Below, piece after piece: positions 56,618-64,000 of a DNA stretch of 64,000 bases. Below the pieces are notes generated by a model. That model saw nothing but the letters and a program-made list of their open reading frames with translations, made no database searches and was not told where the DNA came from. The DNA comes from Corynebacterium freiburgense. GTDB taxonomy: Bacteria; Actinomycetota; Actinomycetes; Mycobacteriales; Mycobacteriaceae. A program made the position numbers and the translations under genes. The stretch is taken from NCBI RefSeq assembly GCF_030408815.1, contig NZ_CP047355.1, positions 434,001 through 498,000 of the forward strand. Direction: 5' to 3'. Numbering within the stretch: position 1 is the stretch's first letter; each line of letters starts with the position of its first letter.

Positions 56618-58120
56618 ATGGATCGTCGGCAGTTTCTGAAATCAGCAACACTTGGGGCAGCTGGAAGCGTCCTCGCAGGCTGCGGAATGGAAATAGCGAG
56701 CTATGAGGCGTTTACAGCGCCGGCTCCTTCAAAAGCTGGTCAGTTGCGGATTGGAGCACTGGGGAACTTAAAAGACACAATCGATCCTGCAACCGCAAGC
56801 GGTCCCGCCACCTGGGCCGCAATCTATGCGATTTTTGAATCCCTGGTGATTACTGGTCCGGATGGCCCAGTGTTCCAATTGGCAAAACGCATTGAGCACA
56901 ATGAAGACGCTACGCTTTGGACTATCTACCTGCGGGATCAAGCTACATATTCGGATGGTAGTGCTGTAAGTGCTTTAGATGTTATTCGGTCGTATAAATA
57001 TCTTGCAGGAAAAGCACCATTTGCCGGGTTGTTGGAATGCCTAGATTTGGCAAAGAGCAAATCCTTTGATGAAACCACAGCAGTATTGCGGCTGCATGAA
57101 CCGCGTTTTGATTTTATTGAGACCGTACTAGCTGTAATTAGTCCGGTGTTTAAAAACGGTGATCCAACTTCCCAGGTGGGCTCGGGTCCGTATGTATTGG
57201 ATGGTGGCAACGCGGAATCTGGTTGGAAATTTAAAGCGAACCAGCATTACCCACCCGCTTGGCGGCTTTCAAATGGGCTGGAAATCCATACGATCAATGA
57301 TGCGGATAAACGAATCCGTGCATTAAATGCCGGCGATATTGATCTTGCGATTGATGTATCCGCAAATGCGGAGCAACTATTAATGGGGGATGCGGAAATT
57401 TGGAATGCTGGGGCGCATGATACTCGTAACCTGGGGTTCTTTTTGCACACGGCTTCTAGTCCGTTTGATTCCCAGGATGCGCGAGAAGCTTTTAAACTCG
57501 CCATTGATCGGGAGAAACTCGCTGGGGTGATTTTTGATGGCTATGGCAAACCTGGCAATGATCTTCCGGGGCAGGAATTGCAAGGTTTTCCGCGGGGGTT
57601 GCGCAAGAAGCGCGATAAGGATGAGGCAAAGAAGATTTTCGACGCCGCGTCCGTACAGAAACTCACAATTACCACTGCGGAATTGTGTCCAGGAATGAAT
57701 GATGCGGCGTTTCTTCTAGTGGACCAGTTTCAGGAAGTTGGCGTAGAACTTACGGTAGAGGAGCACGATGTAAGCACGTATCTCAGTGATTTTGGTCCGA
57801 AGCAAACCCAGCAAGTCCTTGCCGCAAGTTTGCCGAATTTGAAATTAGAAACTGCAATTGCGCTCTATGGTGGACCCGAAAGTATGTTCAATCTTTCTGG
57901 CTGGGGGCAAGAGGGGGATTGGCCGACGGAACTTGCGGAATTCGCCAGCAATGATACTGATATCGAGCGTGAAGATATGATTGAGCAGCTTGCAAGCACC
58001 TTCGCGGATAAGGGAGCATTTGTACTTTGGGGGGTGAGAAAGTCCCACCATGCACGCGCAAAAGGTATCCCCAATGTGCATATGCACTTGGGAATACCTA
58101 TCGTGAATGCGGTTTCTTAG
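56618..58120 (+). CDS. Solute-binding protein family 5 (peptide/nickel type), Tat lipoprotein
   Basis: 500 residues. The N-terminus MDRRQFLKSATLGAAGSVLA with GC after it has both a twin-arginine motif (RRQFLK) and a lipobox, so it is probably exported folded and lipid-anchored. The family 5 fold shows TIDPATASGPATWAAIYAIF, the DGSAVSALDVIRSYKYL motif and FKLAIDREKLAGVIFDGYG. No permease or ATPase genes adjoin it, so it either serves a transporter encoded elsewhere or has another role. Confidence 0.88.
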   Translation: MDRRQFLKSATLGAAGSVLAGCGMEIASYEAFTAPAPSKAGQLRIGALGNLKDTIDPATASGPATWAAIYAIFESLVITGPDGPVFQLAKRIEHNEDATLWTIYLRDQATYSDGSAVSALDVIRSYKYLAGKAPFAGLLECLDLAKSKSFDETTAVLRLHEPRFDFIETVLAVISPVFKNGDPTSQVGSGPYVLDGGNAESGWKFKANQHYPPAWRLSNGLEIHTINDADKRIRALNAGDIDLAIDVSANAEQLLMGDAEIWNAGAHDTRNLGFFLHTASSPFDSQDAREAFKLAIDREKLAGVIFDGYGKPGNDLPGQELQGFPRGLRKKRDKDEAKKIFDAASVQKLTITTAELCPGMNDAAFLLVDQFQEVGVELTVEEHDVSTYLSDFGPKQTQQVLAASLPNLKLETAIALYGGPESMFNLSGWGQEGDWPTELAEFASNDTDIEREDMIEQLASTFADKGAFVLWGVRKSHHARAKGIPNVHMHLGIPIVNAVS

Positions 58121-58347
58121 GTGACGAGTTTTTCGTCACCCCAGTCGATAGGCGGGCTCTTCTTGCCGCGCCGGGCATAGATAATCCTTGCGGCTGCGAA
58201 AGTGCAGATCACTAGGGGTATTAGCATCCAGGAGGCGAAGGGGTCGCCATCGATGAGTGGAATTGCTGTAAGGGTGGCGATCATGATCACAATCGCAAGC
58301 CAGGCGTCGAGTTCGGTGGCTTCCAGTGATGAAAGATTTTTGAGCAT
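58117..58347 (-). CDS. Small two-helix membrane protein
   Basis: 76 residues: cytoplasmic MLKNLSSLEATELDA, helix LAIVIMIATLTAIPLI, short loop DGDPFAS, helix WMLIPLVICTFAAARIIYA, then a basic tail RRGKKSPPIDWGDEKL. No family recognised. Its stop overlaps that of the binding-protein gene by 4 bp (convergent). Confidence 0.65.
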   Translation of the reverse strand: MLKNLSSLEATELDAWLAIVIMIATLTAIPLIDGDPFASWMLIPLVICTFAAARIIYARRGKKSPPIDWGDEKLVT

Positions 58348-58765
58348 GGTTCATCCTTGAATTTGAAGTAATAAGAAACGGGGATACAAGGCCCCTATCC
58401 TTCATCAAAGTTGAGCGCAAAACTAAAGTAAAGAGGCGGGGATCATTCGATATTGGATTGATGTTGATTCGTGCCCTATCGACAAGTCGGGGAAAGCAAA
58501 CCTGTGTGATTGGAGTCGCACTTCTCATTATTTTTCTTAGTTAGTGGATGGTGTGCAATCGGAAAAATCTTTGTCCACAATGGATCATTTTTGTGCGATT
58601 CGGCGAGGTTGTAGAGGGTATTCTACCCTATCTGAGCGGGGTTAACCGGGGGTGTTGTCGTGTCACTAAAGTGCGAAATTTAGTAGCGTTATAGCAGGTT
58701 TGCGCGCTGCTACAGTTGTCAGCGTTTAGCTAATTTTAAGCCTATGTACAGGAAGGGGTCTTTTT
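58348..58765. other. Intergenic region without recognised genes
   Basis: Contains a small imperfect hairpin (about 58612-58632, GGGTA/TACCC) and the AGGAAGGGG ribosome-binding site of the next gene. Nothing else was identified. Confidence 0.4.
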
Positions 58766-59080
58766 ATGAGGCGCCAAATGCTGGTCCGTTCTCGGATGCT
58801 CGTTACCGTTTCACCGGCGGAATATGGGGAGGCGGCCATGCAAGCATTGCAAAGTGCGATCGAAGAGATGCAGCAAGCTGAAGGTGAGCATCAATTCCTT
58901 AAAGCAGAGGTGGCAGGTGCTCGCCGAGCGGGGCGACTTTACATTATTTTTGATATCGAACTTGATTCCGTAAATGAAGCTGGTCGCATTAGCAAGAAGG
59001 CGGCGGAAGAAGTTTTCCAGCTTGTTGATAGTGATGAATATACTTTGGAGGCGGGAAGTCACTTTGTGATACCGGTCTAA
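58766..59080 (+). CDS. Small conserved-looking protein upstream of dnaE2
   Basis: 104 residues; AGGAAGGGG is 11 nt before ATG 58766. An acidic helix (EYGEAAMQALQSAIEEMQQA) precedes a beta-rich part (RLYIIFDIELDSV) and another helix (ISKKAAEEVFQLV). No family recognised. Its stop is 18 bp before dnaE2, but the LexA box lies between, so dnaE2 has its own promoter element. Confidence 0.6.
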   Translation: MRRQMLVRSRMLVTVSPAEYGEAAMQALQSAIEEMQQAEGEHQFLKAEVAGARRAGRLYIIFDIELDSVNEAGRISKKAAEEVFQLVDSDEYTLEAGSHFVIPV

Positions 59081-59082
59081 AA

Positions 59083-59098
59083 GCGTACATTTGTTCGC
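59083..59098 (+). promoter_or_regulatory. LexA (SOS) box at dnaE2
   Basis: GCGTACATTTGTTCGC matches TCGAACA-nn-TGTTCGA at 11 of 14 defined positions and directly abuts the dnaE2 ATG. Confidence 0.72.
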
Positions 59099-62000
59099 AT
59101 GGAGTGGATGAATGCGCGGCCGCTGAGCTGGTCAAAATTAGAGCGCATTCTTTCCGGAAAGCCTGTGGGTTCACTCACGCCCGTTAATCATCTAAGCGTG
59201 GATGCGCGACCGGTAGAGCGTGGCAAAAGCACCATTGCGTTTGCCGAACTTCATGCAAATAGTAGCTATAACTTTCTGCGAGGCGCTAGTAACCCAGAAA
59301 TGATGGTTGCTTCCGCTGTAGAACTAGGGTTAGCGGCATTAGCACTTATTGACCGTGACGGACTATATGGAGCGGTGAAGTTTGCGGAAGCAGCAGCTCA
59401 ATATGATCTACCTACAGTATTCGGGGCGGAACTTTCATTGCCAGAAGGAGTATTGGCAGTATTGGTTCGTGGACCTGAAGGATATCGGCGACTTTCGCAA
59501 GTGATTACGGAAGCTAAAATGCTGGGTGGGGATAAAGATAGTATGCAATACCCACCGCTTGCAGAGCTTGCTGCTCGCGCTGGGAAGCACTGGCAAATAC
59601 TCGCAGACCATACATGGGCACCGAATATTCACCATCTGGTAGAGCACTTTGGTGCAGACCAAGTCGCATTGGAATACCAAGTCACCGGCACCCCAATCGA
59701 CGCCGATCACTATGAAATATTGGATGCAATTCCAGATTTACGCCGCATTATTACTGGTAATCCTGTCGCCGCAACGCGTGCCGACGCCCCGCTTGCCGCA
59801 GCAAAACACGTATTACGCGGTGGCAAACGGCATGAACTTCACCCCACTGGCGGCATGTGGTTACGCAATGGTGACACACTTGCACGTGCTTGCCCAACAA
59901 TGCGAACCCATCTTGAGACCACGCTTGCAATAGCTCATGAATGCGCATTTCCCTTGGCTCTTGTGGCCCCAAATTTGCCGCCACACCCAATCCCGGAATC
60001 CTATACCGAGGCGACATGGCTGGCGGAACTTACCCGAGACCGCGCTAAAAAACGGTACGCGACCCGCCCTGAAGATATTCGTGTCCGAGCTGAACAACAA
60101 ATTGACTATGAATTAGAAGTAATTGCCGAGCTTACCTTCCCGGGATATTTCCTGATTGTTAGTGACATTATGGACTTTTGTAATGCACAAGGAATCCTTG
60201 CACAGGGGCGCGGATCCTCCGCAAATTCAGCAGTGTGTTTTGCACTTGGCATAACAAATGTTGAACCTATTCAAGCCGGGTTACTTTTTGAACGTTTTCT
60301 TTCCCCGGAGCGAGACGGGCCGCCCGATATTGATATTGATATTGAATCTGGGAGACGGGAAGAAGTAATTCAATATGTGTATCAAAAGTATGGTCGGGAT
60401 AATGCAGCACAAGTGGCCAATGTAATAAGCTACCGCTGGAAAGGTGCACTTCGGGATGCTGCCAGGGCGTGTGGGTATCCTCAAGGAACCATTGATGGTT
60501 GGTCGCGCGGCGTCGATACGCCGCCGGATCGCGTAACCCAATTGGCGCAGAAATTCCTTGGTCAGCCGCGCCACCTGGGAATACACTCCGGCGGGATGGT
60601 TATTTGTGATCGGCCAATAGCAAGCGTGGTCCCGGTGGAGTGGGCGCGTATGAAAGATCGTTCGGTAGTGCAATGGGATAAAGATGATTGTGCCGCCGCT
60701 GGGCTAGTAAAATTCGATCTACTCGGATTAGGCATGCTTGAAGCACTCCACCACATGATTGACCTGGTGTTTGAACAACATGGGAAAACAATAAACCTCT
60801 GGGAACTCGATCTTGCAGATCCGGAAATCTATGCCATGCTTTCGCGTGGTGACGCCGTTGGCGTATTTCAGGTGGAATCCCGCGCCCAACTAGCCACTCT
60901 GCCACGTGTACAGCCAAAAGAATTCTTTGACCTTGTGGTGGAGGTGGCCCTGATACGACCCGGCCCAATTCAAGGTGGCTCGGTACACCCATATATTCGG
61001 CGGCGAAATGGTCATGAACCCGTTACATTTGACCACCCATGCCTAAAACCCGCACTTGCAAAAACACTGGGTATACCACTTTTTCAAGAACAACTAATGC
61101 AGATCGCCCGTGATGCGGCAGGCTTTACTGGGGCGGAAGCAGATAGTTTACGGCGAGCAATGGGATCTAAACGATCCCCGGACAAAATGTCGGCATTAAA
61201 GGCACGGTTTTTACAGGGGCTACTGGAAACTCACCGCATTGATGGCGAAATTGCAGAAAACTTATGGAATAAAATGCTGGCATTTGCCGCATATGGTTTC
61301 CCCGAGTCACATTCACAATCATTTGCAGCTTTAGTGTACTTTTCTGCCTGGTTTAAACGCTATTATCCGGCAGAATTTTGTGTGGGACTATTACGGGCCC
61401 AACCAATGGGATTCTATTCACCACAATCTTTAATTGCCGACGCCCGCAGACACGGCGTGGGCATTGACCCTGTTTGTATCCAACATTCCGGCGTCGAAGC
61501 AAGTTGCAATAATGGGCGCATCCGTTTAGGGCTAAATTCAATTGCAGGCCTAGGTGACGCCGAACGTATCGTGCAAGCTGCTCCGTTTTCCGATATTGCG
61601 GACCTGGCCAGGCGTGCCAAACTTAAAGTTAGTGAAGTTGAAGCATTAGCACGTGCTGGTGCCCTCGACTGTTTTGGCATTTCGCGCAGACAGGCGCAAT
61701 GGGCTGCGGGCATTGCCGCCACCGAGCATGAGGGAATGCTTCCAGGGCTTTCGCAAATAACACCTCCAGCTTTACCGGGGATGTCTGCATTCGAACTCAT
61801 GGCGGCAGATATTGCAGCTACAGGGATTACACCACACGCTCAACCAATCTCTCTATTGCGAGAATGTCTCGACGCCCAAGGCATCCGACGCGCCAGCGAG
61901 TTGTTGCAGATTGAAGATGGCCGCCGCATTACAGTTGCCGGTGTGGTTACACATAGGCAGCGGCCACAAACCGCAGGCAATGTCACATTTTTAGGAATGG

Positions 62001-62200
62001 AAGACGAAACGGGGCTGATAAATATTATGATTAGCCCCGGACTTTGGCACCGCCAACGAAGACTTGCGCGCACCTCAAAAGCCCTGATAGTTCGAGGAAT
62101 TGTGCAAAATGCCTCAGGGGCGGCAACAATTATTGCGGATAAACTCGAGGCACTTGAACCTGCAGAATTCCTTCACCGAGGATCTCGTGATTTCCGCTAG
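59099..62200 (+). CDS. dnaE2: Error-prone DNA polymerase III alpha, DnaE2
   Basis: 1033 residues. Damage-inducible C-family polymerase that performs mutagenic translesion synthesis with ImuB and ImuA'. The PHP domain (FAELHANSSYNFLRGASNPE, then LALIDRDGLYG) is N-terminal. The palm has GILAQGRGSSANSAVCFALG and the catalytic aspartates PDIDIDIE at about 410-417. FPESHSQSFAALVYFSAWFK and the C-terminal OB fold (ITVAGVVTHRQRPQTAGNVTFLG, start near 940) are typical of DnaE2. ATG follows a LexA box immediately, leaving little room for a leader. Confidence 0.96.
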   Translation: MEWMNARPLSWSKLERILSGKPVGSLTPVNHLSVDARPVERGKSTIAFAELHANSSYNFLRGASNPEMMVASAVELGLAALALIDRDGLYGAVKFAEAAAQYDLPTVFGAELSLPEGVLAVLVRGPEGYRRLSQVITEAKMLGGDKDSMQYPPLAELAARAGKHWQILADHTWAPNIHHLVEHFGADQVALEYQVTGTPIDADHYEILDAIPDLRRIITGNPVAATRADAPLAAAKHVLRGGKRHELHPTGGMWLRNGDTLARACPTMRTHLETTLAIAHECAFPLALVAPNLPPHPIPESYTEATWLAELTRDRAKKRYATRPEDIRVRAEQQIDYELEVIAELTFPGYFLIVSDIMDFCNAQGILAQGRGSSANSAVCFALGITNVEPIQAGLLFERFLSPERDGPPDIDIDIESGRREEVIQYVYQKYGRDNAAQVANVISYRWKGALRDAARACGYPQGTIDGWSRGVDTPPDRVTQLAQKFLGQPRHLGIHSGGMVICDRPIASVVPVEWARMKDRSVVQWDKDDCAAAGLVKFDLLGLGMLEALHHMIDLVFEQHGKTINLWELDLADPEIYAMLSRGDAVGVFQVESRAQLATLPRVQPKEFFDLVVEVALIRPGPIQGGSVHPYIRRRNGHEPVTFDHPCLKPALAKTLGIPLFQEQLMQIARDAAGFTGAEADSLRRAMGSKRSPDKMSALKARFLQGLLETHRIDGEIAENLWNKMLAFAAYGFPESHSQSFAALVYFSAWFKRYYPAEFCVGLLRAQPMGFYSPQSLIADARRHGVGIDPVCIQHSGVEASCNNGRIRLGLNSIAGLGDAERIVQAAPFSDIADLARRAKLKVSEVEALARAGALDCFGISRRQAQWAAGIAATEHEGMLPGLSQITPPALPGMSAFELMAADIAATGITPHAQPISLLRECLDAQGIRRASELLQIEDGRRITVAGVVTHRQRPQTAGNVTFLGMEDETGLINIMISPGLWHRQRRLARTSKALIVRGIVQNASGAATIIADKLEALEPAEFLHRGSRDFR

Positions 62201-62204
62201 TTTA

Positions 62205-62882
62205 TTACCACCGGAATTTTTTAAAAGCCAAGGCAGCTGCGGTGATTGCAATGGCAAGAAGGATATAAAACGATACTGCTACTTCTTGAAGGGCGGCGCC
62301 TTCCCATAATCCAGTCAACATTGAAGTTGTTTGCCAAGTGGGCGAGTACTGCGCATATTGTTTTGGAAGTGTAATAACCCCAGAGGTAAGCATCAATACG
62401 ATCATTAATAGATTGCCAGCAATATTTGCGGTTTTGTTATTTGGGAAGATCGATGAAAGCAATATTCCTAGCGATTGAAAAGCGAGTAATGCTAGTAGTA
62501 CACCGCCAATAATTGGTGGCAATGCTCCTTGTGGAGGTGCATTAAATACAAACCATCCAAGTGCCAATGTGCCTACTATACTGCAAAGAAGAACTAGTAG
62601 ATCGACAATAAGTAATGCGGAAATAATAGTGCGGGAGCGTAATGTAGTGATTCGTAGTCGATCAAATACCCCGTCTTCCCGCAATGCAATAATATTTTGA
62701 GGAATTAAGAAGGTGCCCCATATGGACAATGCGATAGCGGGGTAGGCGTAAAATACAGTTTGCTCCGGAAAGAAATGGCTCATTACTGCAAATAAACAAG
62801 GTGTAAACAATAATGCGAATATACTTGCCGGGTGGCGGAGCCGGCATCGAAGGAAAATAGAGATTACACGTAGATAGGTCAT
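62205..62882 (-). CDS. ABC-2 type exporter permease
   Basis: 225 residues, six membrane helices (for example SIFALLFTPCLFAVMSHFF, LLIVDLLVLLCSIVGTLALG, NIAGNLLMIVLMLTSGVITL). Start overlaps the end of the ATPase gene by 4 bp. With it forms a two-gene exporter of unknown substrate. Convergent with dnaE2 (4 bp apart). Confidence 0.85.
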   Translation of the reverse strand: MTYLRVISIFLRCRLRHPASIFALLFTPCLFAVMSHFFPEQTVFYAYPAIALSIWGTFLIPQNIIALREDGVFDRLRITTLRSRTIISALLIVDLLVLLCSIVGTLALGWFVFNAPPQGALPPIIGGVLLALLAFQSLGILLSSIFPNNKTANIAGNLLMIVLMLTSGVITLPKQYAQYSPTWQTTSMLTGLWEGAALQEVAVSFYILLAIAITAAALAFKKFRW

Positions 62883-63805
62883 GAGGCTTTTTGTTCCTCA
62901 TGAATGCGGCGGCCAGTCAGATTATAAAAAACGTCGGAGAATTTAGGTTCTGTGATTTCTAAATCTGTTACCTGAATGCCATAGGCGGCGAGGTGCGCTA
63001 ATATTCGGTGTACAAAACCACCTTGGCCGTACACTGTCAGTGAAAGTCCTTCTTGAACAATTCTGGTAACGCCAGCCAGTTCTTGAATGTTTGGCCCCTG
63101 ACCAAGTGGCTGATCTAGAGAGAGGAACGCAGCTGATTCACCTACGCAACCACGAATAAGGCTAGGAGCCGACCCAAACGCAAGGCATTTTCCATGGTCA
63201 ATAATGCCCACTCGATCGCACCGATGTTCTGCCTCGTCAAGATCGCGGGTGGCAAGCAAAACGGAGGTGCCATAATCGCACATAAGGTTAATGGCTTCCC
63301 AGATGTCTTCGTGCTCTTCGGTGGATAGGGAGTGCGTGAGTTCGTCGAGTACTAAAAGTTCCGGCTGGTGCAAAAACGAAAGTCCAATAGAGAGTTTTTG
63401 TTGTTCTGGTGCCGTAAGTCGGTGAACGGGTGTTCGTTTTACGGTGTCTAAATTCAGTGAGGTTAGAAGATCATTCCAAGGAACTACCCTGTTATATAGG
63501 GTGGAGAAAAACCTCATATGTTCTGCCACGGTAAGGCGTGGAATTAAAGCAGGTGTTTGAGTCTGTATTCCAATGCGCGGAGCGATGGAATGATGATCTG
63601 CAATGGGGTGTTTTCCAAAGACTTCGATTGTTCCTTTTGTCGGACTATCCAAGCCAATAATGCAGCGCAAAAGAGTGGTTTTACCTGCCCCGATAGGTCC
63701 AAGAATGCCGAGTATTTCACCTTCCTCGATTTGGAAGGAAACGTTCTGTAATGCCAGCGTGTCACCAAATTGGCGCGTGACATTCTTGCAGAGAACTATC
63801 GGCAT
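62879..63805 (-). CDS. ABC exporter ATP-binding protein with degenerate signature motif
   Basis: 308 residues from ATG 63805, with AAAGGAAT upstream (the frame extends to 63826). Walker A GPIGAGKTTLL is intact. The ABC signature normally LSGGQ reads LTAPEQQKLS, Walker B is LLVLDELTHSLS (Pro of DEP replaced by Leu), and the switch His is absent from LLATRDLDEAE, where an Arg stands. These changes suggest weak or altered ATPase activity. Coupled to the permease at 62205. Confidence 0.85.
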   Translation of the reverse strand: MPIVLCKNVTRQFGDTLALQNVSFQIEEGEILGILGPIGAGKTTLLRCIIGLDSPTKGTIEVFGKHPIADHHSIAPRIGIQTQTPALIPRLTVAEHMRFFSTLYNRVVPWNDLLTSLNLDTVKRTPVHRLTAPEQQKLSIGLSFLHQPELLVLDELTHSLSTEEHEDIWEAINLMCDYGTSVLLATRDLDEAEHRCDRVGIIDHGKCLAFGSAPSLIRGCVGESAAFLSLDQPLGQGPNIQELAGVTRIVQEGLSLTVYGQGGFVHRILAHLAAYGIQVTDLEITEPKFSDVFYNLTGRRIHEEQKAS

Positions 63806-63951
63806 CGAGATTCCTTTCCATAGCAATTATGAAGGGTGCAGACAGGTGAGGGTGAATGACGGGGGCACTAGCAAGTCGCATCCTGCGGATTTCTTATTGG
63901 TAGAAGCATCGCTTCGATGTTTGAATCGAAAACCATTGCATAGAGAATAAG

Positions 63952-63987
63952 CCTTTTGGGTGGAATGTTTACACTCCAACCAAAAGG
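63952..63987 (+). promoter_or_regulatory. Hairpin overlapping a ribosome-binding site at the window end
   Basis: CCTTTTGGGTGGAATGT pairs with ACACTCCAACCAAAAGG (mostly perfect, one mismatch, short loop). The 3' arm contains the AAAAGG of AAAAGGAG, a likely Shine-Dalgarno for a gene that begins at or beyond position 64000. It may control translation of that gene. Confidence 0.5.
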
Positions 63988-64000
63988 AGCTAGAACTTAT

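Overview
The window is a piece of an actinobacterial chromosome, almost certainly a Corynebacterium of roughly 50% GC. The evidence is the conserved gene order shared with mycobacteria: glmM, two small Rv3440c/Rv3439c-like genes, an Rv3438-like hydrolase, glmS, nnrD, alr-tsaE-tsaB-rimI-tsaD, groES-groEL1 with a His-rich tail, sigD-rsdA, an Rv3412-like gene, guaB-guaB3, guaA, imuA'-imuB and dnaE2. An LAQTG-anchored surface protein also fits. The whiB3-type gene that sits between groEL1 and sigD in mycobacteria is absent. I saw no tRNA, rRNA, CRISPR array or insertion sequence.

Layout. 1-737: 3' end of a sortase-anchored surface protein. 861-7136: glmM and glmS (amino-sugar supply for the cell wall), with a small coupled operon and an apparently inactive hydrolase between them. 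7.5-18.7 kb: accessory block with DUF4261, an NrtR-like regulator, DUF4274, a degenerate NnrD paralogue, and an ABC exporter locus holding two permease/MerR pairs. 18.7-24.2 kb: nnrD, then alr and the t6A/RimI operon. 24.4-28.7 kb: second accessory block with four DUF1963 (YwqG-like) paralogues around an AbiEi antitoxin gene whose toxin partner is only a stub. 29-41 kb: CIRCE-controlled groES-groEL1, sigD-rsdA, guaB, guaB3, guaA, with lipoprotein genes inserted, one of them frameshifted. 41-45 kb: Na+/H+ antiporter-like protein and a PspC-type two-component system. 45.7-48 kb and 59-62 kb: the split SOS mutasome imuA'-imuB and dnaE2, each with a LexA-like box at its start. 48.7-58.3 kb: Suc/Fer-like protein, methyltransferase-cupin fusion, PrsW-like protease, metQNI and an orphan peptide-binding lipoprotein. 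62.2-63.8 kb: a two-gene ABC exporter.

The most unusual feature is non-coding. Four intergenic gaps carry a 0.5-0.9 kb dispersed element, plus one degenerate partial copy. Its core is an array of 46-bp imperfect palindromes, and in three copies the spacing is exactly 46-36-46-16-46. Two other palindrome families (47-bp units, two loci and one locus) share the same architecture and a related ACCTGGGG spacer motif but have different stem sequences. I know of no described element with this design. Other notable points are three MerR-type promoters with 19-bp spacers placed to give leaderless mRNAs, and the octamer GGCGTCGA, which I counted 28 times on both strands where about two would be expected.

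Most small regulatory sites and starts were read by eye. Family names rest on recognised motifs and gene order, not on database searches.
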